DNA of 64,000 bases from Myxococcota bacterium (GTDB lineage Bacteria; Myxococcota; XYA12-FULL-58-9; JALHOP01), in contig JALHOP010000001.1 in NCBI GenBank assembly GCA_022842935.1, forward strand, positions 186,001 through 250,000. Direction: 5' to 3'. A program made the translations under genes and the position numbers. This document shows positions 16,086 to 24,225 of the stretch, one piece after another. Each line of letters starts with the position of its first letter. The first letter of the stretch is position 1. The notes beneath the pieces are model-generated. The model did not search any database. It saw only the letters and a list, made by a program, of their open reading frames with translations, and was not told where the DNA came from.

Positions 16086-17074
16086 AGGCGCTCGTGACCG
16101 GCGCTAACGGCTTCGTTGGCACGCATCTCGTCGAGGCGCTGATTGAGCGTGGGCACGACGTGCGGGCACTGGTGCGAAAGACGAGCGACCTTACGCATCT
16201 GCCGAGAGAACGCGTCGAGCTTGCCTACGGCGATGTTACCGATGCAGCAAGCCTGCCGTCCGCGATGGCGGGCATAGACGTCGTCTATCATGTCGCGGGT
16301 ATTACGAAGGCTCGTTCGCTCGCCGAGTTCGTGCGCGTGAACCGCGACGGGACCACCAATGTCATGTCCGCTGCGGCGGATATGGAGAGGCCCCCGAAGG
16401 TCGTCTTCGTCTCGTCTATCGCCGCTGCTGGCCCGTGTGGCACTGACCGACCACTCGAGGAAGGTGACGCCTGCAAGCCCGTGAGCCGCTACGGCACTAG
16501 TAAGGCGCTGGCCGAAGAGAAGGTGCGCGAGTACGCCGCGAGAGTTCCAGTCACGATCGTTCGGCCGCCCATTGTCTATGGGCCGCGCGACCGCGACGTG
16601 TTCGAGCTGTTCAAAATGGCTGCGGGTGGGCTCGTCGTGCAAGCGGGATTCGCGGCGCGACGCTTTTCCGTCGTGCACGTCCACGATCTCGCGGTCGGCC
16701 TTGCCCTTGTGGGCGAGCGCGGGGCCACCTTGAGCGAGGAAGACGCTGGACGCGGGATCTACTACATCGCCGACGACGGCCCCTTCTTGTGGCGCGAGCT
16801 CGGCGAGGCGGCAGCTGCGGGCTTCGGTCGGCGCGCGCGCACCATCCGGGTGCCAGACGTCATCACCTTTATCGCCGCGTACATCGGCGAGCTCATCGGC
16901 ATGATCCGCAAGAAGCCGTTCGTTGTGAACCTCGACAAGGCGCGCGAGGGGACGGCTGGCCACTGGGTGTGCAGCTCGGCGCGTGCGCGCGAGCTTGGCT
17001 TTGCTGTAGCGAAGCCACTTGGCGAGCGCTTCCGCGAGACAGCCGTTTGGTATCGCGACAACGGCTGGATCTGA
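16082..17074 (+). CDS. cerR: NAD(P)-dependent epimerase/reductase, probable ceramide reductase CerR
   Basis: 330 residues, extended SDR family. TGANGFVGTHL at the N-terminus is the nucleotide-binding GxxGxxG loop, and SRYGTSKALAEE holds the catalytic YxxxK (about Y137/K141). VYHVAGITK and VTIVRPPIVYGPRD are also typical. A hydrophobic segment near residue 265 (VITFIAAYIGELIGMI) may anchor it to the membrane. GTG 16082 overlaps the stop of the acyltransferase gene, so the two are translationally coupled. In Caulobacter an enzyme of this class, CerR, reduces the 3-keto group of ceramide after N-acylation, which fits this gene order. NAD-epimerases of sugar metabolism are the alternative. Confidence 0.8.
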   Translation: MKALVTGANGFVGTHLVEALIERGHDVRALVRKTSDLTHLPRERVELAYGDVTDAASLPSAMAGIDVVYHVAGITKARSLAEFVRVNRDGTTNVMSAAADMERPPKVVFVSSIAAAGPCGTDRPLEEGDACKPVSRYGTSKALAEEKVREYAARVPVTIVRPPIVYGPRDRDVFELFKMAAGGLVVQAGFAARRFSVVHVHDLAVGLALVGERGATLSEEDAGRGIYYIADDGPFLWRELGEAAAAGFGRRARTIRVPDVITFIAAYIGELIGMIRKKPFVVNLDKAREGTAGHWVCSSARARELGFAVAKPLGERFRETAVWYRDNGWI

Positions 17075-17131
17075 CGCGGTGACAGGGGTGGCTGCGAAGT
17101 CGACCCCAAGCGTGCGCCGATACTCCGGGCC

Positions 17132-17977
17132 ATGTCGGCGCCAATCGATCCGAAGCTCTTCTCCGGTACCCACGGCATCAAGGTCGACCATGATGGCGGT
17201 GTCGTGGGTGTCCTCGAGCCGACGGATGTGGTTTCCACGATCGGTGGCGACAAGCTCGACTGGGACCATCCCGACTACGTCGCCGCACGCGATGCCTTCA
17301 GACGCACGGAGTCGGTCTTGCGCTCGGCGTCGAGCTCGCTCGACGGGCTCGTATGCGGCCTCGAACCTCCGCGTACCGATGTTCGCAAGCGTCGCTGCGC
17401 TGCTGTCCAGGCCGGCCGCGTGAGCCCCCAGACGGTGACCGAGGCACAGACAACCGCCCGCGCCGCCTTGGAGGCGCCTACCTCACCCGCTCTGCGCTGC
17501 TCTGCGCACAGGCTACTTGCTTGGGGCGAAGCCATCACTCTTCAGCACTACATCGTGCTGCCGTGGAATCGACTCGAACCCGGACGCAAAGCGCTCGCCC
17601 ACTTGCAGGCTGCGATGCGAGAGAATCCAAACGACGCGGCCGCCGCCTCCACGTACACCATGGCGCTTCTCGGTATTCGGGCGAGCGCGTTCCGGAGCAC
17701 GGCCGAGAAGAACCTTCCCATTCAGACGACACCAGAGCTCGAGCGCGTGGCGCGTCGGCTCGCCCGCTTCAACGATGATCTCAAGGCTCAGACCCTCTTG
17801 GGAATGGCCCTCGATGACCTGCGTCGCGAAGATGCATTGTCGGCCGAGCTCGCAAATCTCGGTGGGGGCCTGCGCGAGCGAGTCGAACGCCTGCGTGCCC
17901 GGAGCGTCGCGGTGACAGAAGAAGTCGACGATGCGCTTCTCGAGATGCGCGACCGCGTCGCCGCCCACCGTCAGTAG
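17132..17977 (+). CDS. Unknown helical protein, TPR-like repeats
   Basis: 281 residues with no signal peptide or membrane helix. The first 60 residues (HGIKVDHDGGVVGVLEPTDV) are followed by an all-helical part resembling TPR units: LEPGRKALAHLQAAMRENPN, then AAASTYTMALLGIRAS. The end is coiled-coil-like (LRERVERLRARSVAVTEEV). No Shine-Dalgarno is seen. CCGATACT lies 7 bases before the ATG, similar to the hexamers before 12920 and 13933. It is the first gene after the ceramide cluster and not obviously part of it. Not recognised. Confidence 0.6.
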   Translation: MSAPIDPKLFSGTHGIKVDHDGGVVGVLEPTDVVSTIGGDKLDWDHPDYVAARDAFRRTESVLRSASSSLDGLVCGLEPPRTDVRKRRCAAVQAGRVSPQTVTEAQTTARAALEAPTSPALRCSAHRLLAWGEAITLQHYIVLPWNRLEPGRKALAHLQAAMRENPNDAAAASTYTMALLGIRASAFRSTAEKNLPIQTTPELERVARRLARFNDDLKAQTLLGMALDDLRREDALSAELANLGGGLRERVERLRARSVAVTEEVDDALLEMRDRVAAHRQ

Positions 17978-18016
17978 CGACTCGCCCGGCAGTCCGAGCG
18001 ATGCCATGATGAGACT

Positions 18017-19171
18017 CTGAGAATTCTGGACGTCGGCATCATCGGCGCCGGCACCGCCGGCAACGCGGCTGCGATCATTCTGGCGCGCGACGGTCATCGT
18101 GTGACCCTGTACGAGAGAGCACCCACGCCGGGTCCTGTTGGCGCGGGCTTACTCATGCAGCCGAGTGGGCTCGCGGTGCTCGCGCGGCTGGGACTCGATA
18201 AACCCATCCGTGAAAGCGGAGCGCGCATCGACCGCCTGCGTTGTGTGACGACGACCGGCGGCTCGGTGTTCACGCTCGACTATCGCGACCTCGCAGTGGG
18301 TCTGCACGGCGTTGGTCTGCATCGCGGCGTTCTCTTTTCGACCCTCTTCGACGCGGCGCGTGCTAGCGGCATGACGCTCGTGACGGGGGTGACGATCGCG
18401 AGCCTCGTCAATCATGGCCGCGGCAAGGTGCTCGTCGGCGACGACGGCAAACGCTACGGGCCGCACGATCTCGTCATCATGGCCGCAGGGTCGCGCAACG
18501 CTGTCGCGGACGACGAGGCTCCAGTGCGTCGGCCCATCCCCTACCCGTGGGGAGCGCTGTGGTTCGTCGCCAAGACCGCACGGGTCGAGCCCGAGCTATT
18601 TCAGGTCCTGCGCGGAACGCGGCGTATGTTTGGTCTCTTGCCGGTCGCGAGTGACCTCGTGACCGTTTTCTGGAGTGTACCGGTTGCGACCCACGAGCAG
18701 GCCCGCGCGACGATGCGCGCCGATATCGCGAACCACTACCCAGCAGCCGCGAGCCTCATGTCGTCGGACACGCCGGTGCTCTTCGCGACGTACACCGACG
18801 TGCGCATGCCACGTTGGGACGTCGGATGTGTGCTGTACCTTGGCGATTGCGGACACGGCATGAGCCCGCAGCTCGGTCAGGGAGCAAACCTCGCGCTCAT
18901 CGATGCCTATACTCTCGGCGAGGTACTGCGGACGCAGCCAGACCTACCGAGTGCGCTCGCTGCCTACTCGCGCAGGCGCCGCTTGGCGCTGCACTACTAC
19001 CAGCTCGTCACGCGCTGGCTGACGCCGTTCTTCCAGAGCGACGCTACTTTCCTCGGACCGCTCCGCGATGCCATGATGGGGCCGCTCACCCGCATCCCAC
19101 CGCTGCGGTGGCTGATGCTCCAAAGCATGGCAGGGTTCCATGGGCGCGAAGCTCGAAGCCGTCTTGGGTAA
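18017..19171 (+). CDS. FAD-dependent monooxygenase (PHBH/UbiH-like) with probable CTG start
   Basis: About 384 residues. FAD-binding oxidoreductase of the aromatic-hydroxylase class. The dinucleotide loop [12 protein letters not shown] lies upstream of the first conventional start (GTG 18101), so the gene must begin earlier. The frame is open back to the stop at 17975-17977 and contains no ATG, GTG or TTG; CTG at 18017 gives the natural N-terminus [34 protein letters not shown] is the second FAD motif (GD), with the Pro/His environment typical of the family. The substrate is unknown. A non-AUG start or a one-base sequence error near 18010 are the alternatives; both leave the protein intact. 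Its 3' end overlaps the macro-domain remnant. Confidence 0.8.
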   Translation: MRILDVGIIGAGTAGNAAAIILARDGHRVTLYERAPTPGPVGAGLLMQPSGLAVLARLGLDKPIRESGARIDRLRCVTTTGGSVFTLDYRDLAVGLHGVGLHRGVLFSTLFDAARASGMTLVTGVTIASLVNHGRGKVLVGDDGKRYGPHDLVIMAAGSRNAVADDEAPVRRPIPYPWGALWFVAKTARVEPELFQVLRGTRRMFGLLPVASDLVTVFWSVPVATHEQARATMRADIANHYPAAASLMSSDTPVLFATYTDVRMPRWDVGCVLYLGDCGHGMSPQLGQGANLALIDAYTLGEVLRTQPDLPSALAAYSRRRRLALHYYQLVTRWLTPFFQSDATFLGPLRDAMMGPLTRIPPLRWLMLQSMAGFHGREARSRLG

Positions 19172-19395
19172 CATCGTCGATCAGAAAGTCGACATCCTCG
19201 TCACTGCCGCCAACGCTGAGCTCACGGGTGGAGGTGGCGTCGACGCCATCATTCACGAAGGCGCGGGGCCCGAGTTGCAGCATCGCTTTCCCCTTGTTGT
19301 CCGCCGGAGCGTACGGATATCCACTGCGCGAGGCTGCGGCCATCGCCGTCGCCTACGACGAGAAGGCGCTCGAGGGGTTGCGCGTGGTGCGATGA
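19140..19395 (+). pseudogene. Remnant of a macro-domain (ADP-ribose-binding) gene
   Basis: The frame from ATG 19140 encodes a perfect macro-domain N-terminus: [20 protein letters not shown], then [19 protein letters not shown] typical macro domain then has about 55 residues (ITxG, VIHTVGPVW) before the second ligand loop. Those are missing here. Instead a different frame continues with [20 protein letters not shown], the conserved second loop, and stops at 19395. The gene has therefore lost an internal segment of about 160-170 bases plus the reading frame. Possible C-terminal traces ([11 protein letters not shown], back in the first frame near 19430) extend to about 19460. The start overlaps the FAD gene by 32 bp. 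The product would not be functional. Confidence 0.8.
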
Positions 19396-19508
19396 ATCCG
19401 TTGCAAGCGACGGCGGATGCGCGCCGATTCAAGAGAGTCATCCACGTTGTGACGTTCGCGCTGTCGATTGTCTGCTCTTCGCGCGGTCGCAGGGAGGGTC
19501 GGGACTGA

Positions 19509-20708
19509 ATGGTCATCACATCGCTGGTCTTGTCGATTGCACTGGTGGCCGACGCAAAGACGGGTCCGGCCCCGCTCGATGTCTTGGTCCTCGATTTGGT
19601 TGCCCGCGATGTCTCGCCAGAGGTTGCCGATGAGGTCACCGACCTCGTGGCCCTCGAGCTGACGAAGCTCGAGAACGTGGCGGTCGTTACGCGCCGCGAC
19701 CTCAAGGCCAACATCGAGCACGCGGTCATCGAGCAGCTCCTCGGGTGCGAGACGGAAGGGGACTGCAGTTTCGACGTCACCAAGCTCGATGCGGGTACTC
19801 GGACGCACATCGTCTACGGTTCTGTAGCCCAGGTTGGTAGCGAGACGACGCTCACGCTCTCTATCCTCGACGCCAATGAGGGGGTCGTCGCGGGGCGCAG
19901 TACGCAGCTCTTCGGTGGCGATGCCTCACGGATCCTCGGCGCTGTCCAGGCTGCGGTCTTCAACCTGGTGACAGCCGTGCGTGGCGGCGGCGAGCGCGCC
20001 GTGTCGCTCGCGACCATCGAGGCGATCCGCGTCGCGCAGACCCCCAAGCGCTGGGATGTTCACGGGAGCCTCGGCACGTCGCTCTATATCGACACGCAGA
20101 GCAGTGGTCTCGTGAACACGCCCGGTTTGTCAGCGAGGCTCGGTGCCGACTACAGCCTCGACGACAACTGGATGGTTGGGGGTGCCTTCGCCCTCGAGTC
20201 TGTCGAGTCGACGCGGCGCCGACCCGCAACCGTGATCTCGCTCGCCACGGGTGACCAGGCCTCCGAGAGCACCATCTTGCAGAATCAAGAACGTAGCGAA
20301 GCCCAGGTGCGTGTCTTCGGCCTGCTTGGCCGCCTCACCTACAGACGCGCCTACGGTTTGGTTCTCCCGTTCGTCGGCGTTGGCGCTGGGGTGGCCTACA
20401 ACGACGTCAAGCTGGGGCGCGAGATCTTGGAGCCCATCAATCCCGACGAGCAACTCCCCACCCAACCCGGCGTGTTCGATGTCGAGCGCAGCGACCCTCG
20501 AGGTTGGTCGCCAATGTTCGAGGCGGGCGGTGGCGTTCAGCTCATGGTGACGCGCACTTGGGCTTTACTCGTCGACGCGCGTTTCTGGACCAGTCTTCAC
20601 AACCTCGAGACGACGCGAACCTTCGTCACCGTTGGTGAGTCATCGCGGGAGGACCTGCCTTCGTTCTACGGCATGGCGCTACGGGTGGGAGTGCTATTCC
20701 AGCAATGA
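19509..20708 (+). CDS. Secreted protein: TolB/CsgG-like head plus outer-membrane barrel
   Basis: 399 residues with signal peptide (VITSLVLSIALVADA). Residues about 20-160 are a CsgG/TolB-N-like domain: PLDVLVLDLVARDV, LTKLENVAVVTRRDL, LDAGTRTHIVYGSVAQVG and TLTLSILDANEGVVAGRST. A short segment with a Cys pair (LGCETEGDC) lies inside it. From about 190 the sequence alternates like beta-strands (WDVHGSLGTSLYIDTQSSG, LVLPFVGVGAGVAYNDVKL) and ends MALRVGVLFQQ. ATGA overlap (20705-20708) couples it to a lipoprotein gene. It has the same general plan as the 3217 protein. Function is unknown; the lipoprotein is a likely partner. Confidence 0.7.
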   Translation: MVITSLVLSIALVADAKTGPAPLDVLVLDLVARDVSPEVADEVTDLVALELTKLENVAVVTRRDLKANIEHAVIEQLLGCETEGDCSFDVTKLDAGTRTHIVYGSVAQVGSETTLTLSILDANEGVVAGRSTQLFGGDASRILGAVQAAVFNLVTAVRGGGERAVSLATIEAIRVAQTPKRWDVHGSLGTSLYIDTQSSGLVNTPGLSARLGADYSLDDNWMVGGAFALESVESTRRRPATVISLATGDQASESTILQNQERSEAQVRVFGLLGRLTYRRAYGLVLPFVGVGAGVAYNDVKLGREILEPINPDEQLPTQPGVFDVERSDPRGWSPMFEAGGGVQLMVTRTWALLVDARFWTSLHNLETTRTFVTVGESSREDLPSFYGMALRVGVLFQQ

Positions 20709-21757
20709 CGCGGAAAAGGAACATCGTCTTGGGCGCGGTTGCTGCCGCCCTCTGCGGCTGCGGCTTGGTCGGCGCGGTCGATGAAGGCTTGCCGCCAGTC
20801 CAGCCCTACGTGGAGGTCGTCATGGCGAGCGGCGAGCACTTCGAGGTGCCGCAGGTCGGTGTGTGGGCTTACCATGATGTGCCACCCAAGCGCTGGGGAC
20901 GGCACACCGACCTGACGCTCAACCTGAGCCTGGTTGGTGACCTGCGCACCTTCGCCATGCTGGTCAGTGTTCCTCCTGGGACCCCCGCTAGCAGTTCGTT
21001 GACGTCGCGATGGTCAATCTTGCCAACCAGCGCTTACGCCTGGCTGCGGCTCAATGACCGCGATGGGCAGAACGTCTTGCTCGCCGAGTCCGGCCAGTTC
21101 GACGTGCAACGCAGTGTCGAAGATGACGGCGCCGAATACGTTCAAGTCGCGGGTGCGGATCTGGTTTTCAGCGACGCATGCGGTGCGTCCCTCACCATGA
21201 GCAGCTTTCGCGGAGCTTTCCGCGTCGGTGAAGATGACCTGCTCAACAAGTTCACACCCGAGCTGCTCGAGGACATCGCCACCATCGACGAGGGAGCGGG
21301 CGACGGCAGTACCATCCAAGTCGATGGAATGAAGCAGCACGAGGGGAGTATCGGCATCTACCGGGAGGGTGGTGGACAGGGCGTTCTGAGCTACGTGGCG
21401 TCGTTTCCCGATGTTTGTGGCACACAGCTCAGCGGAGTGTTCGCGACGTTCCCCTTCGACCCATCGCTGCAAGTCGTGCGCACCGCGTCGAGCGTCGTGT
21501 TGACCTACGACGACCCGAGCGCGCCGGATGGGTTCGACTTCTGGGTGAGCGATGTGCGTGTCGCATACACCATCGAACATTGGCCATCGGCGCCCGGCGA
21601 CTACGCGACATTCGACCTGGTCGGGCCCATCACGGTTTACCGGGCGCGCATCGTAGATGACGCGCTTGAGCTCGACTTCACCCGCAGTCGCTTGCTCGAA
21701 ACACTTCGTATCACTGCCGATCTCGACGCGGACTGCAGACCTGGGTCGTGTGACTAA
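20705..21757 (+). CDS. Lipoprotein of unknown function, coupled to the 19509 barrel protein
   Basis: 350 residues. The N-terminus MTRKRNIVLGAVAAALCGCG has a basic start, a hydrophobic core and a Cys suited to lipidation, though the lipobox is not perfect. The rest is beta-rich and acidic, with internal Cys residues (VFSDACGAS, PDVCGTQ, DADCRPGSCD) that could form disulfides, which suggests a periplasmic or surface location. The start overlaps the barrel gene's stop (ATGA). The unusually acidic, beta-rich sequence gives no family. It converges on the minus-strand muramidase-like gene 34 bp away. Confidence 0.65.
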   Translation: MTRKRNIVLGAVAAALCGCGLVGAVDEGLPPVQPYVEVVMASGEHFEVPQVGVWAYHDVPPKRWGRHTDLTLNLSLVGDLRTFAMLVSVPPGTPASSSLTSRWSILPTSAYAWLRLNDRDGQNVLLAESGQFDVQRSVEDDGAEYVQVAGADLVFSDACGASLTMSSFRGAFRVGEDDLLNKFTPELLEDIATIDEGAGDGSTIQVDGMKQHEGSIGIYREGGGQGVLSYVASFPDVCGTQLSGVFATFPFDPSLQVVRTASSVVLTYDDPSAPDGFDFWVSDVRVAYTIEHWPSAPGDYATFDLVGPITVYRARIVDDALELDFTRSRLLETLRITADLDADCRPGSCD

Positions 21758-21791
21758 CGATCGCTTCACCCGCGCCGCGCGAGCACTGGGG

Positions 21792-23681
21792 TTAGTAACC
21801 CTCGTGGCGCGTTCCGTAGAGCTTCCAGGCGTTGTCCGGATTGCCGTAGCGGTCCTTGATGTAGGCGAGCATGCCGGCTGCCTCTTGGAGAGGGACGCCA
21901 ATGCCCTCGCGGCCGTTTGGGTAGTAAACGTCGACGTTGCGCAAGAGAAGCTGGCCGAGCCCGGTCGCCGAGGACTTGGCGCGGATGATCCCCTTGCGCA
22001 GGTCCGCGTGAATGTCCCTCCACACGTCGAGTGGCAGCTGGGTTCCGTAGGTGTAGTTGGGGATGCCGACCACTCCCCCGCGTGACTCCTTTTGTAGGAT
22101 CTCGTGGAGGCCGACCGAGCGCGCCCAAGTTTTCGGTACACCCGCGAGCACCGCGGCCCGTTCGAACAAGTCGATGCAGGCGTCCGTCCTTGGCGCATAC
22201 ACGCTACCCGGCGCGTACAGTGCGAGACCTTCTGGGGTCGTCGCTGGCCCCGAAAGCTGCGGCAGCGCGCCGCGCATGGGACTGCTCGGGCCGGCCGAAC
22301 CTCGACTTGACGGGCGCACCGCACTCGCGGCCCCGTCAGGAACGCGAGCGCCGCGCTCCGGCTTCAGGGGCTCGTCGTCTGGTTTCGGCTTGCCCCTGCT
22401 CTCGAGCCAGCCGATCGCTCGCTGGGGAAGCTCGAGCACAGCGGTCCCGAGCTGCTCGTGTGCGGTGCGGTTCAAGCGCGCATCGCGTACCTCTGCGGCC
22501 ACGAGCGTGTTGAGCACCGTTAGCCGGACCGGCGAACCAGCGCGCTCGAGCAAGTACAGCGTTCGCGCCAGCGCTTCGGTGTGGCCGACCACGCGGCGCA
22601 GCTCGCCGTGGACGCGCGCCAGCGCTACGATGCCGGGGTCCGTGGGGGCCCAGCGGGAAAGAACGGACATGGCGTGGAGCGCCGCAGCTGTCGTGTTGTG
22701 CTCGGCGGCGAGGACATGTTGGTACGCGGACGCGAGTGCTTCGGGGTCACGGCGCAGGTGCGGCGGGGCGCTCTTCATCACGGCGAGGACCGCGATGTTG
22801 TCGTCGTCTCGACCCTCCACCGACTGCACTGCGGCGTAGGCGCGCATCCAGGCGGTGATGTTCGGCTCACTGCCGTCGGGAGCGATGCCGTCGAGCTTCT
22901 CCATCGCTGCCTCCGCGCGGGGCACGCTGCGATGGGCGGCGACCAAGCCAATCCAGGCCTTGGTGAGCTCTGCTTCGGGCACCGATGGGTAGGTACGCGC
23001 CAAGCTACCAAAGACGCGTTGCACAGCGGCCTCGGCGTCATCGGCGTCTCCGTACGCGATGACGGATGCATAGACTTGTGCCGCGAGACGGACGTCGCGA
23101 TCGCGCACCACCGCGACCTCATGCGCGACGCGTAGACCCTCGAGGGCTCGGCTCGCGGCTCCGTCTTTTAGCAAGCGCGTTGTAGCAACCCAGGCGCGTG
23201 TCACCCTGTCGCCGCCCGTCGGTTCAGTGGGGGTCGCAGCAAGGACGGTCACGTACGCATCGACGGCCGCATCGAGCGAAACCTGGGGATAACGTTCGAC
23301 GAACGCGATGACGTTGCGATACGCGGCGTCGACACCCCGGGCTCCGACGCTCGGGTGAGCAGCGAGCGCCTCACGCAGGCGTACGCGTGCTGCGACAGAC
23401 GCCTCGACGTGACGGCGGAAGGCGTCGAGAGTCGGTGGCGGTTTCTTGCCGCGCTCGAGCCAGGCGAGCGCGGCGCGACTCTCTGGCGCGCTGGCGCGCT
23501 CGTCGTCGTCCCGCAACCTGCCGATGAGGGGAGTAACCTGTTCGATCGTGGCGCGCAGGCCTTCGGCCATGTTGCGCAGGTCATCGCGGGGCGCGGCTTC
23601 GGCCCCGTTGACGAAGTCGGCCAAGCGCTGGGCTGCTCGTTGCCCGAGGCCTTGCACGTTGGGGGAGCCGCCGTCGCCCAC
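21792..23681 (-). CDS. Large protein with C-terminal lysozyme/transglycosylase-like domain
   Basis: 629 residues, GTG start, no signal peptide. About 1-450 is helical and repeat-like (TPR/HEAT-like stretches such as TKAWIGLVAAHRSVPRAEAA). A Pro/Ser/Arg-rich linker of about 70 residues follows. The last 130 residues resemble a lysozyme-like (SLT/muramidase) domain: VGLHEILQKESRGGVVGIPN with candidate catalytic Glu, AKSSATGLGQLLLRNVDVYY, AAGMLAYIKDRYGNPDNAW and HEGY at the very end. The substrate would be peptidoglycan. The lack of an export signal implies release by lysis, a dedicated secretion system or a holin-like partner; the small membrane protein gene 15 bp upstream (23697) is a candidate. 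Confidence 0.7.
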   Translation of the reverse strand: MGDGGSPNVQGLGQRAAQRLADFVNGAEAAPRDDLRNMAEGLRATIEQVTPLIGRLRDDDERASAPESRAALAWLERGKKPPPTLDAFRRHVEASVAARVRLREALAAHPSVGARGVDAAYRNVIAFVERYPQVSLDAAVDAYVTVLAATPTEPTGGDRVTRAWVATTRLLKDGAASRALEGLRVAHEVAVVRDRDVRLAAQVYASVIAYGDADDAEAAVQRVFGSLARTYPSVPEAELTKAWIGLVAAHRSVPRAEAAMEKLDGIAPDGSEPNITAWMRAYAAVQSVEGRDDDNIAVLAVMKSAPPHLRRDPEALASAYQHVLAAEHNTTAAALHAMSVLSRWAPTDPGIVALARVHGELRRVVGHTEALARTLYLLERAGSPVRLTVLNTLVAAEVRDARLNRTAHEQLGTAVLELPQRAIGWLESRGKPKPDDEPLKPERGARVPDGAASAVRPSSRGSAGPSSPMRGALPQLSGPATTPEGLALYAPGSVYAPRTDACIDLFERAAVLAGVPKTWARSVGLHEILQKESRGGVVGIPNYTYGTQLPLDVWRDIHADLRKGIIRAKSSATGLGQLLLRNVDVYYPNGREGIGVPLQEAAGMLAYIKDRYGNPDNAWKLYGTRHEGY

Positions 23682-23696
23682 GATGGACCGCCAGGG

Positions 23697-24065
23697 TTAC
23701 CGCAGGTTGAGCGTGGGGCGCTTCGCCGCTGCGGCTTGACCGCCCCCGAAACCGCCGCCGAGGAGGTACGACATCGCCGTGCAGGCTCCGGTGTAGGCCG
23801 CTGCGATGCTGTTCTCGATGGCACCAATGGTCAGCGTGATGTTCGGGTCGACGAAGTGCAGAAGACTTGGGCCGCTATAGCTGACAGCACCAAACGTGGC
23901 GGCACTGACGAGGATGGTCGTGACGCCACAGGTAATTGCTTTCGCCTTGGAAGAGGCGTTCGCCGGCGTCACCGCCTTGGCGAACCAGCCGGCCATGCCC
24001 ACTCCAGCGCCAGCCAGGCCGACCGTCGTACTCAACATACTTCGAACGTTGTCAGTCAATCGCAT
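23697..24065 (-). CDS. Small membrane protein, possibly holin-like, next to the muramidase gene
   Basis: 122 residues with about three hydrophobic segments (STTVGLAGAGVGMAGWF, ITCGVTTILVSAATFGAV, SIAAAYTGACTAMSYLLGG) and a basic C-terminal tail (AAAAKRPTLNLR). It ends 15 bp before the start of the muramidase-domain gene, so the two are probably co-transcribed. Size, helix number and neighbour are what a phage holin or a toxin-permease partner would show, but no holin signature is recognisable. The start ATG 24065 has no clear Shine-Dalgarno. Confidence 0.6.
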   Translation of the reverse strand: MRLTDNVRSMLSTTVGLAGAGVGMAGWFAKAVTPANASSKAKAITCGVTTILVSAATFGAVSYSGPSLLHFVDPNITLTIGAIENSIAAAYTGACTAMSYLLGGGFGGGQAAAAKRPTLNLR

Positions 24066-24225
24066 GAATGCAATCCCACGTGTTCGGCATCGCCGTTGTG
24101 TGGGGGGGTATCGGGCACGAGGGCGCTTGGGTTGCCGCAGTGGAACCCGACAGCCTGTCAGGACGCTGCGATGTCAGGAGGGAACCCCAGCAGAGGAATC
24201 GAACCAGGCGGGGCCGTCGCGAAGG

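Noticed and set aside
15929-17269. 446-residue minus-strand ORF
   Set aside because: Antisense to the acyltransferase and CerR-like genes, both of which have clear domains and overlapping start/stop codons.
24185-24215. GGTTCGATTC on the minus strand, resembling a tRNA T-loop
   Set aside because: The flanking five bases (CCTGG and CCTCT) do not pair and no acceptor, D or anticodon arm can be formed around it.
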